Shown: positions 43,594-54,289 of the stretch, in pieces
Layout: each line of letters begins with the position of its first letter
Numbering within the stretch: position 1 is the stretch's first letter
NCBI RefSeq assembly: GCF_000719705.1
Contig: NZ_JOHO01000019.1
Span: forward strand, 55,899 to 119,898
Length of the DNA: 64,000 nucleotides
Reading direction: 5' to 3'
Source: Streptomyces sp. NRRL S-350
GTDB taxonomy: Bacteria; Actinomycetota; Actinomycetes; Streptomycetales; Streptomycetaceae
Translations under genes and position numbers: made by a program
Notes under the pieces: generated by a model
What the model was told of the DNA's origin: nothing
What the model saw: the letters and a program-made list of their open reading frames with translations, nothing else
Databases searched by the model: none

Positions 43594-43616
43594 TCCGCCG
43601 CCGGAACGGGGGTTCC
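43583..43616 (+). terminator. Terminator after the CtaG-type gene
   Basis: GGAACCCCCGTTCC (43583-43596) and GGAACGGGGGTTCC (43603-43616) form a perfect 14-bp stem around GCCGCC, built from the repeat unit just upstream. Confidence 0.75.
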
Positions 43617-43670
43617 GCCGTTTCGGGCGCGCCCTGGAACGGCGGTTCCGCCGTACGCGTTCGAACGGAT

Positions 43671-44258
43671 ATGCACGTCCTGCTGACCGCCGCCGCCCTG
43701 CTCTGCGGGTACGGCCTGCTCTGGCTGCTCGGCTTCCTCGGCCTGGCGCTGCACCAGATCCGTCGGCCCGTGCCGGTCGGCCGCGACTACCTGGTCGTGC
43801 TGGGGGCCGCGCTGGACGGCTGCGAGCCCGGGCGGACCCTGGCGGCCCGGCTGGACGCCGCGCTGGAACGGTTCGCCGCCGAGGAGGCCGCCGGGTACGC
43901 GCCGCTGGTCCTGGTCACCGGCGGGAAGGGCCCGCACGAGGAGTGCACCGAGGCCGCCGCGATGGCCCGCTACCTGATCGCCCGGGGCGTCCCGGCCGCG
44001 CGGATCCGGCGCGAGGAGCGGGCCGTGAACACCACCGAGAACCTCCGTTTCAGCGCCGCCCTGATGACCGCCGAGCGCCCCGGCTACCGCTGCACGGTCG
44101 TCACCAGCGGCTTCCACACCGTCCGCTCCGCGCTCGCCGCCCGGCGGGCCGGCGCCCCCGCCGAGGTGCTCGGCGCGGACGGACCGCTCGCGCACGGCCC
44201 GTACCTGCTGCTGCGCGAGGCCGTCGGCACGGCGCTGGCACTGCTCGGCCGCGCCTGA
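43671..44258 (+). CDS. YdcF/SanA-like DUF218 family protein
   Basis: A 195-residue protein with one N-terminal membrane segment (LLTAAALLCGYGLLWLLGFLGLAL) and a DUF218 domain: DYLVVLGAALDGCEPGRTLAARLDAAL, PLVLVTGGKGPHEECTEAAAMARYL, VNTTENLRFSA and TVVTSGFHTVRSAL. Relatives include ElyC, SanA and YdcF, tied to envelope integrity, but the reaction is unknown. ATG at 43671 has only a weak ribosome site. Confidence 0.85.
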   Translation: MHVLLTAAALLCGYGLLWLLGFLGLALHQIRRPVPVGRDYLVVLGAALDGCEPGRTLAARLDAALERFAAEEAAGYAPLVLVTGGKGPHEECTEAAAMARYLIARGVPAARIRREERAVNTTENLRFSAALMTAERPGYRCTVVTSGFHTVRSALAARRAGAPAEVLGADGPLAHGPYLLLREAVGTALALLGRA

Positions 44259-44356
44259 AGCTCCCGAAGCGCCTGCGCACCGGAGCATCCGACGCTCCCG
44301 GCGCCCCCGGCGCGTCGGGCCGCGGGACGCGTTCGGAGCACGGCGGAACGCGGGAA

Positions 44357-44390
44357 GGCCCCCGGGTCCGTTCTCACGGACCCGGGGGCC
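44357..44390. terminator. Bidirectional terminator between ydcF-like gene and icd
   Basis: GGCCCCCGGGTCCG (44357-44370) and CGGACCCGGGGGCC (44377-44390) form a perfect 14-bp stem, extended by GGGA/TCCC outside. A GATCC pentamer repeat (44408-44434) follows. Confidence 0.85.
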
Positions 44391-44471
44391 TCCCGGTGGT
44401 TCTGCTCGATCCGATCCGATCCGACCCGATCCGGCTCGGCTGGCTCAGCCGGCTGAGCTGGTCCAGCCGGT

Positions 44472-47039
<2,568 letters not shown>

Positions 47040-47426
47040 ATGGCCCGCATCCGCACGGCCCGCGTCGTCTGGCACGTCCCCGTCACCATCTCCGGCACCG
47101 GAAGCACCACCGCCCTCCGCCTCTTCCGCCTCCGCGACGGCCGCCGCTGCGCGGTCGGATTCTCCAGCCCCGGGGCCCTGGCCGCCCTGCTCGGACCGGA
47201 CCAGGCCTCCGCCGAGTTCGGCGAGCCCGCCCTGCGCGCCCTCGTCGCCCCGCTCGGGGTCGACACCCTGGTACTGGACCCGAGGCTGGTCGCACCGCCC
47301 GCCGCCCCGCCCGCTGCCGCCCCGCCCGCCGCGGCACCGGCCGGGCTGCCCGCCGTCCCTGCCGTGGCGAGCGCCCCGGCCGCGCCGCACCCGCCGACCC
47401 CGACCGCACAGCTCCAGCGCCGGTGA
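47040..47426 (+). CDS. SAV_915-like hypothetical protein
   Basis: A 128-residue protein. Its first 85 residues (LRLFRLRDGRRCAVGFSSPGAL, LLGPDQASAEFGEPALRALV, PLGVDTLVLDP) match what I remember as the SAV_915 family, frequent in Streptomyces and unknown in function. The last 45 residues are Ala/Pro-rich. ATG at 47040 follows GGGAG. Its stop codon overlaps the start of the next gene (GTGA), so the two are translationally coupled. Confidence 0.65.
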   Translation: MARIRTARVVWHVPVTISGTGSTTALRLFRLRDGRRCAVGFSSPGALAALLGPDQASAEFGEPALRALVAPLGVDTLVLDPRLVAPPAAPPAAAPPAAAPAGLPAVPAVASAPAAPHPPTPTAQLQRR

Positions 47427-47749
47427 CCGCCCCGCTCCGACTCGTCCCGGGCGGGCCGGCCGCCGAGGGCCACCCGCAGCCGGCCCGGCTCCTGCACGCG
47501 ATCGCGCGGGTCAGCTACGGCCCGGTGCCGCTCGACTTCGACCGGCTCGCCGCCGAGTTCCCGGCCGTCCGCAGCGGCCTCGCCCTCGCCGGCGAGGCCG
47601 ACCTGGAGCTCCGCCTCGCCTGCACCGGGCCCGAGGAGTTACGGACCGTCGCCGCCGCCCTCCACCGGGCCGGCGCAGCCAGGGTCCGCATCGACCTGGT
47701 CCTGCGCGCCCTCACCCCCGCCCCGGTGGCCCTGCGACCGGTCCCGTGA
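47423..47749 (+). CDS. Small protein, possibly Lrp RAM-domain-like
   Basis: A 108-residue protein starting at GTG 47423, which overlaps the preceding stop. Its C-terminal half (ADLELRLACTGPEELRTVAA, then ALHRAGAARVRIDLVLRAL) has the beta-alpha-beta pattern of the RAM ligand-binding domain of Lrp/AsnC regulators, without any HTH. Partner of the SAV_915-like protein by coupling. This reading is an inference; the protein is otherwise unrecognised. Confidence 0.6.
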   Translation: MTAPLRLVPGGPAAEGHPQPARLLHAIARVSYGPVPLDFDRLAAEFPAVRSGLALAGEADLELRLACTGPEELRTVAAALHRAGAARVRIDLVLRALTPAPVALRPVP

Positions 47750-47794
47750 GCTGCGCCCCGGGGAGGAGCGGACGCGCCGCCGCGGGGAGCGTGC

Positions 47795-48052
47795 TCACTC
47801 CTCTCCGGGGCGCGGGTCCGGGTTGATCGCCTGGCCGTCGACGGGCTGGCCCCAGGCGTCGTCGCCGGCCGCGTCGACGCAGTAGCCACTGCCCTCCACG
47901 TGCCCGCCCGCGCCCCGGCACTGATCGGCGGTCACATCGCGGAGCCCGGTCGCCGCCGCCGGAGCAGCGGTGGCGGCCGCGGCACCGGCGGCGGTGAGCA
48001 GGACGGCGGACGCGGTCGTGGCGGCCACCCGGGCCAGCAGTGAGCGGTTCAT
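47795..48052 (-). CDS. Small secreted protein of unknown function
   Basis: An 85-residue precursor with a clear Sec signal peptide (RSLLARVAATTASAVLLTAA, cut near TAAPAAA) and a short acidic mature part containing DQCRGAGG and SGYCVDAAGDDAW, two cysteines that may pair. Not recognised. ATG at 48052 has no strong ribosome site. It lies 80 bp downstream of the EamA gene on the same strand. Confidence 0.6.
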   Translation of the reverse strand: MNRSLLARVAATTASAVLLTAAGAAAATAAPAAATGLRDVTADQCRGAGGHVEGSGYCVDAAGDDAWGQPVDGQAINPDPRPGEE

Positions 48053-48132
48053 GCGGACCACGACAGCACGGCCGCCGGCGCCCTGCGACCACAGGGCGCC
48101 GCCCGGGTGGCCGCCCCCGCGTGACCGCCCGG

Positions 48133-49086
48133 CTACCCCCGGGCGAGCGCGGCGATCGCCGCGAGCAGCAGGGCCGAACCCACCGGCAGGGCGGCCGTGA
48201 CCGGCTCGCCGAGGAAGAGCACGCCGATCACCGCCGCGGTCGCCGGCTCCAGCAGCACCAGCACGGCCGCCATGGCGCCCGGGACGGCCGCCAGGCCGGT
48301 GAAGTACCAGCGGTAGGCGAGCAGGGTGGGCACCGTGCCGAGGAAGAGCAGCGCGGCCCCGGTCACCGCCGGTTCCCCGGCTGTCGGCACGACGCCCTGG
48401 ACGGCCGCGAGCGGCAGCAGGCAGAGCAGGCCGGTGGTGAAGGCTCCGGTGCCGGCCCGGGCCGAGCCGCCGCGGGCCCAGAGGGTGAGGGCACTCTGGC
48501 CGGCGCCAGCGAGGACGGCCAGGGTGACGCCCAGCACCGGGCGTGGCCCCGCCGCCGGGGCGGCGACCAGCACGGCGAGGCCCGCGAGGGCCAGGGTCAC
48601 GGCGGCGAGCGCGCGGCGGGTGAGGTGTTCGCCGAGCAGCAGGTGGGCGCCGAGGCTGGTGAGCACCGGCCCGGCGCCGATGGTGACCAGGGTGCCGAGC
48701 CCCAGGCCCGCGTAGTGCACGGAGCCGAAGTAGGAGCACTGGCTGACGGCCAGGCCCAGCCCGGTCAGCACGGCGGTGCCGCGCCCGGCATCGGTACGTC
48801 CGGCATCGGTACGTCCGGCATCGGTACGTCCGGTGCCGGCACGCCCGGCGTCGGTTCGCGCGGTGCCCCGTCGGGGGCCGGCCCGCCCGGCCCGGGGCGC
48901 GCCGGCCGGCAGCAGCGCCAGGCAGAGCGCCGCGACGCCGAAGCGCCAGCAGCAGACGGCCACCGGGCCGAGGCCGCTGGTGCGCATCAGCAGCGCGGCC
49001 ACGGCGCCGCCCGCACCCCAGGCGACGGCGGCGGCGGAGATGGACAACAGGCCGTGCCGGAAGGGCGCGGCGGCGTTCGAGGTCAT
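48133..49086 (-). CDS. EamA-type (DMT superfamily) transporter with a loop repeat
   Basis: A 317-residue exporter with ten membrane segments in two EamA repeats. Between the second and third helices (about residues 60-95) the cytoplasmic loop contains tandem TDAGR units encoded by a 15-bp DNA repeat (48786-48860). DMT carriers export amino acids, purines or drugs; substrate unknown. ATG at 49086 follows GGAG. Divergent from a threonine-dehydratase-like gene, which would suit amino-acid export. Confidence 0.85.
   Translation of the reverse strand: MTSNAAAPFRHGLLSISAAAVAWGAGGAVAALLMRTSGLGPVAVCCWRFGVAALCLALLPAGAPRAGRAGPRRGTARTDAGRAGTGRTDAGRTDAGRTDAGRGTAVLTGLGLAVSQCSYFGSVHYAGLGLGTLVTIGAGPVLTSLGAHLLLGEHLTRRALAAVTLALAGLAVLVAAPAAGPRPVLGVTLAVLAGAGQSALTLWARGGSARAGTGAFTTGLLCLLPLAAVQGVVPTAGEPAVTGAALLFLGTVPTLLAYRWYFTGLAAVPGAMAAVLVLLEPATAAVIGVLFLGEPVTAALPVGSALLLAAIAALARG
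48786..48860. repeat. 15-bp in-frame tandem repeat inside the EamA gene
   Basis: CGGCATCGGTACGTC occurs three times perfectly (48786-48830) and then twice in degenerate form to 48860. The 15-bp period keeps the reading frame. Confidence 0.85.
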
Positions 49087-49346
49087 GCGTCGGTACTCCA
49101 CGGTGAGGTGCCGGTTCGGGTCCGCTGGGTGCGCGGGCGGCAGTCATCGCCCCGGCTGCGGGCGGAGTCCCGCCGGCCGGGGTGGGTGGAGTGGGCCGCC
49201 CGTCAGCGGGCGGGCGGGGGGAGGATCACGTGACGCACGGGCCCAGCGTACGGCTCGCCGGTCATGCGATCACGATCTTTTCTCCGCCCGGCCGCGCCCC
49301 GTACCGTCGGCCTCGATCGGACCGCCCTCTCAGTGAAGGAGCAGCA

Positions 49347-50270
49347 GTGACGGACCAGTTGACGTACGACGAGATCGAGGCCGCCGGGCAGCGGATCGCC
49401 GGGCGGGTGCGCCCGGTGGCGGTGGCGCCGGGTGACGGCGGCGGGCGGGCCTGGCTGGCGCTGGAGTTCCTGCAGCACACCGGGAGCTTCAAGGCCCGCG
49501 GCGCGCAGAACTTCCTGCTCGCGCACGCCGAGGCGGGCACCCTGCCGGACGCCGGGGTGACCATCGCCTCGGGGGGCAACGCCGGGCTGGCCTGCGCCTG
49601 GGCCGCGCGTGAACTCGGCGTGCGGGCAACGGTGTTCCTCCCGGAGACGGCCTCCCCGGTGAAGCTGGCGCGGTTGCGCTCGTACGGCGCCGAGGTGCGC
49701 CTGGTGGGCCGGGAGTACGCGGAGGCGCTGGCCGCGTGCGAGGAGTTCGCGGCGGGCAGCGGGGCGCTGGCCTCGCACGCGTACGACCACCCGCTGATCG
49801 CCGCGGGCGCGGGGACGGTCCTGGACGAGATCCGCGCCCGGGTGCCCGGGCTGGACACGGTGGTGGTGTCGGTGGGCGGCGGCGGGCTGTTCGCGGGCGT
49901 GGCGGTGGCGGCCCGCGAGCACGGTGTCCGGGTGCTCGCGGTGGAGCCGGTCGGCAGCCGCGCCCTGAACGCCGCCCTGGCCGCCGGCCAGCCGGTGGAC
50001 GTGCCGGTCGACTCCGTCGCCCAGGACGCGCTCGGCGCCCGTCGCGCCACCGCGCTGGCGGTCGGTGCCGCCGCGCACGAGGGCGTCCGCTCCGTGCTGG
50101 TGGACGACGAGGCCATCGTGCGGGCGCGCCGCCGGCTCTGGGACGGCCACCGGATCGCCGTGGAGTTCGCCGCCTCCACCGCCTTCGCCGCCCTCGACCA
50201 GGCCGAGGGGGAACGCGTCGCGGTGCTGCTCTGCGGCGCCAACACCGACCCGTCCGACCTGGCGAGCTGA
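49347..50270 (+). CDS. Threonine/serine dehydratase-like PLP enzyme
   Basis: A 307-residue fold-type II PLP enzyme. HTGSFKARGAQNFLL carries the Schiff-base lysine, ASGGNAGLACAWAARELG binds the substrate carboxylate, and VVSVGGGGLFAGVAVA holds the phosphate. It lacks the ACT-like regulatory domain of biosynthetic IlvA and so resembles catabolic or racemase-type enzymes. GTG at 49347 follows AAGGAG. The divergent EamA exporter and the downstream APC permease suggest an amino-acid metabolism locus. Confidence 0.87.
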   Translation: MTDQLTYDEIEAAGQRIAGRVRPVAVAPGDGGGRAWLALEFLQHTGSFKARGAQNFLLAHAEAGTLPDAGVTIASGGNAGLACAWAARELGVRATVFLPETASPVKLARLRSYGAEVRLVGREYAEALAACEEFAAGSGALASHAYDHPLIAAGAGTVLDEIRARVPGLDTVVVSVGGGGLFAGVAVAAREHGVRVLAVEPVGSRALNAALAAGQPVDVPVDSVAQDALGARRATALAVGAAAHEGVRSVLVDDEAIVRARRRLWDGHRIAVEFAASTAFAALDQAEGERVAVLLCGANTDPSDLAS

Positions 50271-50612
50271 CGACCCGCCACCCCGCGCCGCACCCCCGCC
50301 CAGAGCCGCCGGCGGCCCGTCCCACTCCGGGTCGTCGGCATGCCTATGCGGTTTCCGCTATTTCTATGACCGGCCGGGCGGTCAATACTGCCCGACCGGC
50401 CGGTCATGCTCAATTCACGCTCAAATACTGGACTTACCCACAAGTAACGTAACAGACAACTGAACAGAATGCCTCCTACCTGCACGGATATCCGGCAAAG
50501 AAAGTAAACATTCAGTAATGAAATCTGTGCAGAGCTCTATGAATAGCCCTACTGTGTGGCAACTCTCCGCGCTCCGCCCACCCCGGAGCCCCCACACACA
50601 GAGAGATCGTCA
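50271..50612. other. AT-rich intergenic island upstream of the APC permease
   Basis: From about 50340 to 50570 the base composition drops sharply to near half AT, in contrast with its surroundings. It contains the large inverted repeat at 50366-50407. The permease promoter is probably here, but several weak -35/-10 combinations compete and I cannot choose one. No gene is seen. Confidence 0.6.
50366..50407. terminator. Long inverted repeat, terminator or operator
   Basis: ATGACCGGCCGG (50366-50377) pairs with CCGGCCGGTCAT (50396-50407), and inner GC/GC pairs extend the stem past a two-base bulge. It stands 95 bp after the dehydratase stop and about 205 bp before the permease start. Confidence 0.6.
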
Positions 50613-52274
50613 ATGGCTTCCCTCAACCAGATCTCGCCGCCCGGCCAGAGCGCCGGCTCCGAGTCCGGCACCACCACCCGGTCGCTCAACCGCCACATCG
50701 GGCTCGTCGGCCTCATGTGGGCCTCGGTCGGCTCGATCATCGGCTCCGGCTGGCTGTTCGGCGCGAAGAACGCCGTCACCACCGCCGGACCGGCAGCCGT
50801 CATCTCCTGGGGCATCGGCGCCGTCGCGATCGTGCTCCTCGCACTCGTGCACGCCGAACTCGGCGGGCTCTTCCCGGTCGCCGGCGGCACCGCGCGCTAC
50901 CCGCACTACGCCTTCGGCGGCCTGGCCGGCATGTCGTTCGGCTGGTTCTCCTGGCTCCAGGCGGCCACCGTGGCACCGATCGAGGTCGAGGCCATGATCG
51001 GCTACGCCAAGGACACGCCCTGGGCCAGCGGGCTGCAGAACGCCAACGGCACCCTCACCACCAGCGGATTCATCGTCGCGACCGTGCTGATGGCGGTGTT
51101 CGTCGCGATCAACTTCCTCGGCGTGAAGATCCTCGCCCGGACCAACAGCATCACGACCTGGCTGAAGATCTTCGTCCCGCTGTTCACGATCTTCATGCTG
51201 GCGATCACCAGCTTCCACGGCTCGAACTTCACCTCGCACGGCTTCGCGCCGTTCGGCGCCAAGGGCGTGCTCGCCGCGATCAGCACCAGCGGCATCATCT
51301 TCGCGCTGCTCGGCTTCGAGCAGGCCATCCAGATCGCCGGTGAGAGCCGTAACCCCAAGCGCGACATCCCCCGCGCGGTGCTCGGCTCGGTCGCCATCGG
51401 CACCCTGATCTACACCCTGCTGCAGGTCGTCTTCATCGGCGCGCTGCCGGTCACCGCCTTCGCCGACGGCTGGGCGAAGCTCGACTTCCCCGGCATCGAC
51501 GGCCCGTTCGCCGGCCTCGCCACCCTGGTCGGCCTGGGCTGGCTGTCCTACGTGCTGAAGGTCGACGCGGTGATCTCCCCCGGCGGCACCGGCCTGATCT
51601 ACACCACCTCCACCTCGCGCATCTCCTACGGCCTCAGCCGCAACGGCTACGCCCCGCAGAAGTTCGAGCAGCTGGACAAGAACGGCGTGCCGTGGTTCGG
51701 CCTGATCCTCTCCTTCGTCACCGGCGTGATCTGCTTCCTGCCCTTCCCCAGCTGGCACGAGCTGGTCAACTTCATCACCTCCGCCAGCGTGCTGATGTAC
51801 GCCGGCGCCCCGCTGGCCTTCGGCGCGCTGCGCCGCCGACTGCCCGACCGTGAGCGCTCCTACCGGCTGCCGCTGGGCGGCGTGATCTCCCCGGCCGCGT
51901 TCGTGGTCTCCAGCCTGATCATCTACTGGGCCGGCTGGGAGACCCTGTACCGTCTGGGCATCGCCATCGTGCTCGGCTACGTCCTGCTCGGCGGCTACGC
52001 CGTGTACGCGATCAAGAAGGGCCTGCCGAACGCGCCGCGCCTGAACTGGAAGTCCGCCCAGTGGCTGCCGGTCTACCTGCTGGGCCTGGGCCTGATCTCC
52101 TGGCAGGGCGGCTTCGGCAACGGCGCCGGCCGGATCCCGATGTGGTACGACATGGGCGTGGTCGCCGTGTTCGCGATCGCCATCTACTACTGGGCGATCC
52201 GGGTCGCCCTGCCCGCCGAGGCGATCGAGCGCGAGGTCGCCGACGTCGAGGTGGTCGACGCGGGCGGCCACTGA
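50613..52274 (+). CDS. APC family amino-acid permease
   Basis: A 553-residue membrane transporter with about twelve helices. HIGLVGLMWASVGSIIGSGW is the first APC helix with its unwound Gly region; AELGGLFPVAGGTARYPHYA and LLGFEQAIQIAGESRNPKRD are conserved blocks. It probably imports an amino acid by proton symport; the substrate is not predictable. ATG at 50613 follows GAGAGA. The long AT-rich leader region suggests regulated expression. It ends in a bidirectional terminator facing the pigment cluster. Confidence 0.92.
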   Translation: MASLNQISPPGQSAGSESGTTTRSLNRHIGLVGLMWASVGSIIGSGWLFGAKNAVTTAGPAAVISWGIGAVAIVLLALVHAELGGLFPVAGGTARYPHYAFGGLAGMSFGWFSWLQAATVAPIEVEAMIGYAKDTPWASGLQNANGTLTTSGFIVATVLMAVFVAINFLGVKILARTNSITTWLKIFVPLFTIFMLAITSFHGSNFTSHGFAPFGAKGVLAAISTSGIIFALLGFEQAIQIAGESRNPKRDIPRAVLGSVAIGTLIYTLLQVVFIGALPVTAFADGWAKLDFPGIDGPFAGLATLVGLGWLSYVLKVDAVISPGGTGLIYTTSTSRISYGLSRNGYAPQKFEQLDKNGVPWFGLILSFVTGVICFLPFPSWHELVNFITSASVLMYAGAPLAFGALRRRLPDRERSYRLPLGGVISPAAFVVSSLIIYWAGWETLYRLGIAIVLGYVLLGGYAVYAIKKGLPNAPRLNWKSAQWLPVYLLGLGLISWQGGFGNGAGRIPMWYDMGVVAVFAIAIYYWAIRVALPAEAIEREVADVEVVDAGGH

Positions 52275-52320
52275 CCCCCGGCACCCCCGCACGCCGAACC
52301 ACTGACCCCACGAAACCGAG

Positions 52321-52353
52321 GAAGGGCCCGCCGGTGCGACCGGCGGGCCCTTC
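52321..52353. terminator. Bidirectional terminator between permease and pigment cluster
   Basis: GAAGGGCCCGCCGGT (52321-52335) and ACCGGCGGGCCCTTC (52339-52353) form a perfect 15-bp stem with a GCG loop. Confidence 0.9.
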
Positions 52354-52361
52354 CGCATGCC

Positions 52362-53987
52362 TCAGAGGGCGAGCACCGTCCGCAGGGCCGCGCCGATCTC
52401 CGCCTCCGGGTCCGCCGCCGGGCCGGGCGAACGCCAGGCGACGAAGCCGTCCGGACGGACCAGCACCGCGCCGTCCGGGTCGATGCCGTGCAGCGCGGCG
52501 AAGTCCGTGCCCGGCTCCGGCGCCAGGTCGTCCTCCGCGCCGTCGCCGACCCGGTACGCGTCCAGCGGTACCGCCAGCCGGTCGGCCGCCCGCCGGGCGC
52601 CCGCGAGCCAGCCGCCGCCCTCCGGCCCGGTGAGCAGCACCATCGCCTGCTCGTACAGGTCCAGCGTGGAGAGCCGCACGCCCGCCCGCAGCAGCCACTG
52701 GTGCGGGGCGCGGCTGCCCGGCTCGCCCGTCGACTCGAACTGCTCGGGGACGACGGGGCCCGAGCTGTCCGCCCCGACCACCGCGCCCACCGGGTAGCGG
52801 TAGCCGAGCGCCACCGCCAGCACCCCGGCCTGCCGGCCGACGCCCGGCACCACGGCGTAGCCCGGGTGGCTGTGCTCGGCGGAGCGGGCCGAGGCGCGCT
52901 CGCCGGTCACCTGGGCGACCGGGCGGCGCTCCAGCCCGTACGTCTCCAGCAGCCGCGGCCCGGCCCAGCCGCACAGCACGGCGGCGAGCTTCCAGGCCAG
53001 GTTGTGCGCGTCCTGGATGCCGGTGTTGGAGCCGAAGGCGCCGGTCGGGGACATCTCGTGGGCGGAGTCCCCGGCGAGGAAGACGCGCCCGGCGCCGTAC
53101 CGTTCGGCCACCCGCTCGGCGGCGTGCCAGGGCGCCCGGCCGGTCACCTCGACGTCCAGGTCGGGCAGGCCGACGGCGGTGCGGATGTGCCGTTCGCAGC
53201 GCTCGTCGGTGAAGGCCTCCAGCGGCTCGCCGTGCTCCGGGTGCCAGGGCGCGTGGAAGACCCACTCCTCCTGGTTGTCCACCGGCAGCAGTGCGCCGTC
53301 GGCCTCCGGGTTCGTCAGGTAGCAGGCGATGAAGTGCCGGTCGCCGACGACCTCGGCCAGCCGCTTCGCCCGGAAGGTGATGCTGACGTTGTGGAACAGC
53401 TCGCCCTTGCCGGTCTGGCCGATGCCCAGGCTCTCGCGGACGGGGCTGCGCGGACCGTCCGCCGCGATCAGGAACTCCGAGCGCACCACCCGCTCCTCGT
53501 CGGTCTCCCGGCTGCGCAGCACCGACGTCACGCCGTCGGCGTCCTGCTCGAAGGAGACCAGCTCGGTGCCGAACCGCAGGTCCCCGCCCAGGTCCCGGGC
53601 CGCGCGCAGCAGCACCGGCTCCAGGTCGTTCTGGCTGCACAGGCACCAGGCGCTGGGGCTGAACCGGGCCAGCCGCCCGCCCGGGTCGATCTCGCGGAAC
53701 AGCCACTCCTGCTCGGCGCCGGTCAGCGAGGGGGCCTGCAGGATGCCGTGGTTGGGGGCGAGGACCGACGCGGCCTCGCGGATCGCCGGCTCGATCCCGG
53801 CCACCCGGTACAGCTCCATCGTGCGGACGTTGTTCCCTCGTCCGCGCGGGTGACGCGAGGTGTCGGCGTGCTTCTCGACCAGGAGGTGCCTGACCCCGAG
53901 CCGGCCGAGGAAGAGTGAGGCCGACAGCCCCACCAGCGAGCCGCCCACGATCAGGACCGGTACCCGGTCGTCAACCTTCGGATTCAT
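52362..53987 (-). CDS. whiE-ORFVIII: Spore-pigment FAD-dependent hydroxylase (WhiE ORFVIII-like)
   Basis: A 541-residue class A flavin monooxygenase. The ADP-binding motif is VLIVGGSLVGLSASLFL, the DG motif AADGPRSPVR and the GD motif VFLAGDSAHEMSPTGAFGSN. The C-terminal thioredoxin-like domain is complete. In Streptomyces coelicolor the corresponding gene is divergent from whiE ORFI and late in spore maturation, where it hydroxylates the aromatic polyketide pigment; here it has the same divergent place. ATG at 53987 follows GGTGGAG; the upstream frame to 54083 is discarded. Confidence 0.92.
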   Translation of the reverse strand: MNPKVDDRVPVLIVGGSLVGLSASLFLGRLGVRHLLVEKHADTSRHPRGRGNNVRTMELYRVAGIEPAIREAASVLAPNHGILQAPSLTGAEQEWLFREIDPGGRLARFSPSAWCLCSQNDLEPVLLRAARDLGGDLRFGTELVSFEQDADGVTSVLRSRETDEERVVRSEFLIAADGPRSPVRESLGIGQTGKGELFHNVSITFRAKRLAEVVGDRHFIACYLTNPEADGALLPVDNQEEWVFHAPWHPEHGEPLEAFTDERCERHIRTAVGLPDLDVEVTGRAPWHAAERVAERYGAGRVFLAGDSAHEMSPTGAFGSNTGIQDAHNLAWKLAAVLCGWAGPRLLETYGLERRPVAQVTGERASARSAEHSHPGYAVVPGVGRQAGVLAVALGYRYPVGAVVGADSSGPVVPEQFESTGEPGSRAPHQWLLRAGVRLSTLDLYEQAMVLLTGPEGGGWLAGARRAADRLAVPLDAYRVGDGAEDDLAPEPGTDFAALHGIDPDGAVLVRPDGFVAWRSPGPAADPEAEIGAALRTVLAL

Positions 53988-54289
53988 CAATCGCTCCACC
54001 CTGTAAGGGGATTCCGCGGCCCGGCGACTGGGCTCGGCGCCGCCCTCGACGGGCCCGCGCAGCCGGGGGCCCCGCTCTTCCATCCCCCGCCCGAGGGGGC
54101 CTGCGGCGCCCCTTCGCCCGGATGGCCCGCAAATCTCGCGCCGCGCCCGCTGCGCCGCCCACGATCGACCTCAGGCCTGGCGCCGACTGCCCGGGCCGAC
54201 CGCCGTCGCACCGCCTCCCAGGCCGGGGAGCACCCGCCGGGCACGGCCGACACGGCCCGCAGCGTGCGGCCCAGAGCAGAAAGTGGATC
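53988..54289. promoter_or_regulatory. Divergent promoter region of the spore-pigment cluster
   Basis: This 302-bp region should contain the two cluster promoters, by analogy with whiEP1 and the sigma-F-dependent whiEP2 of S. coelicolor. I cannot mark either with confidence by eye. No gene is present. Confidence 0.5.

Noticed and set aside
43522..43616. 36-bp repeats considered as a CRISPR-like array
   Set aside because: The copies are directly adjacent with no spacers and the palindromic core forms a terminator.
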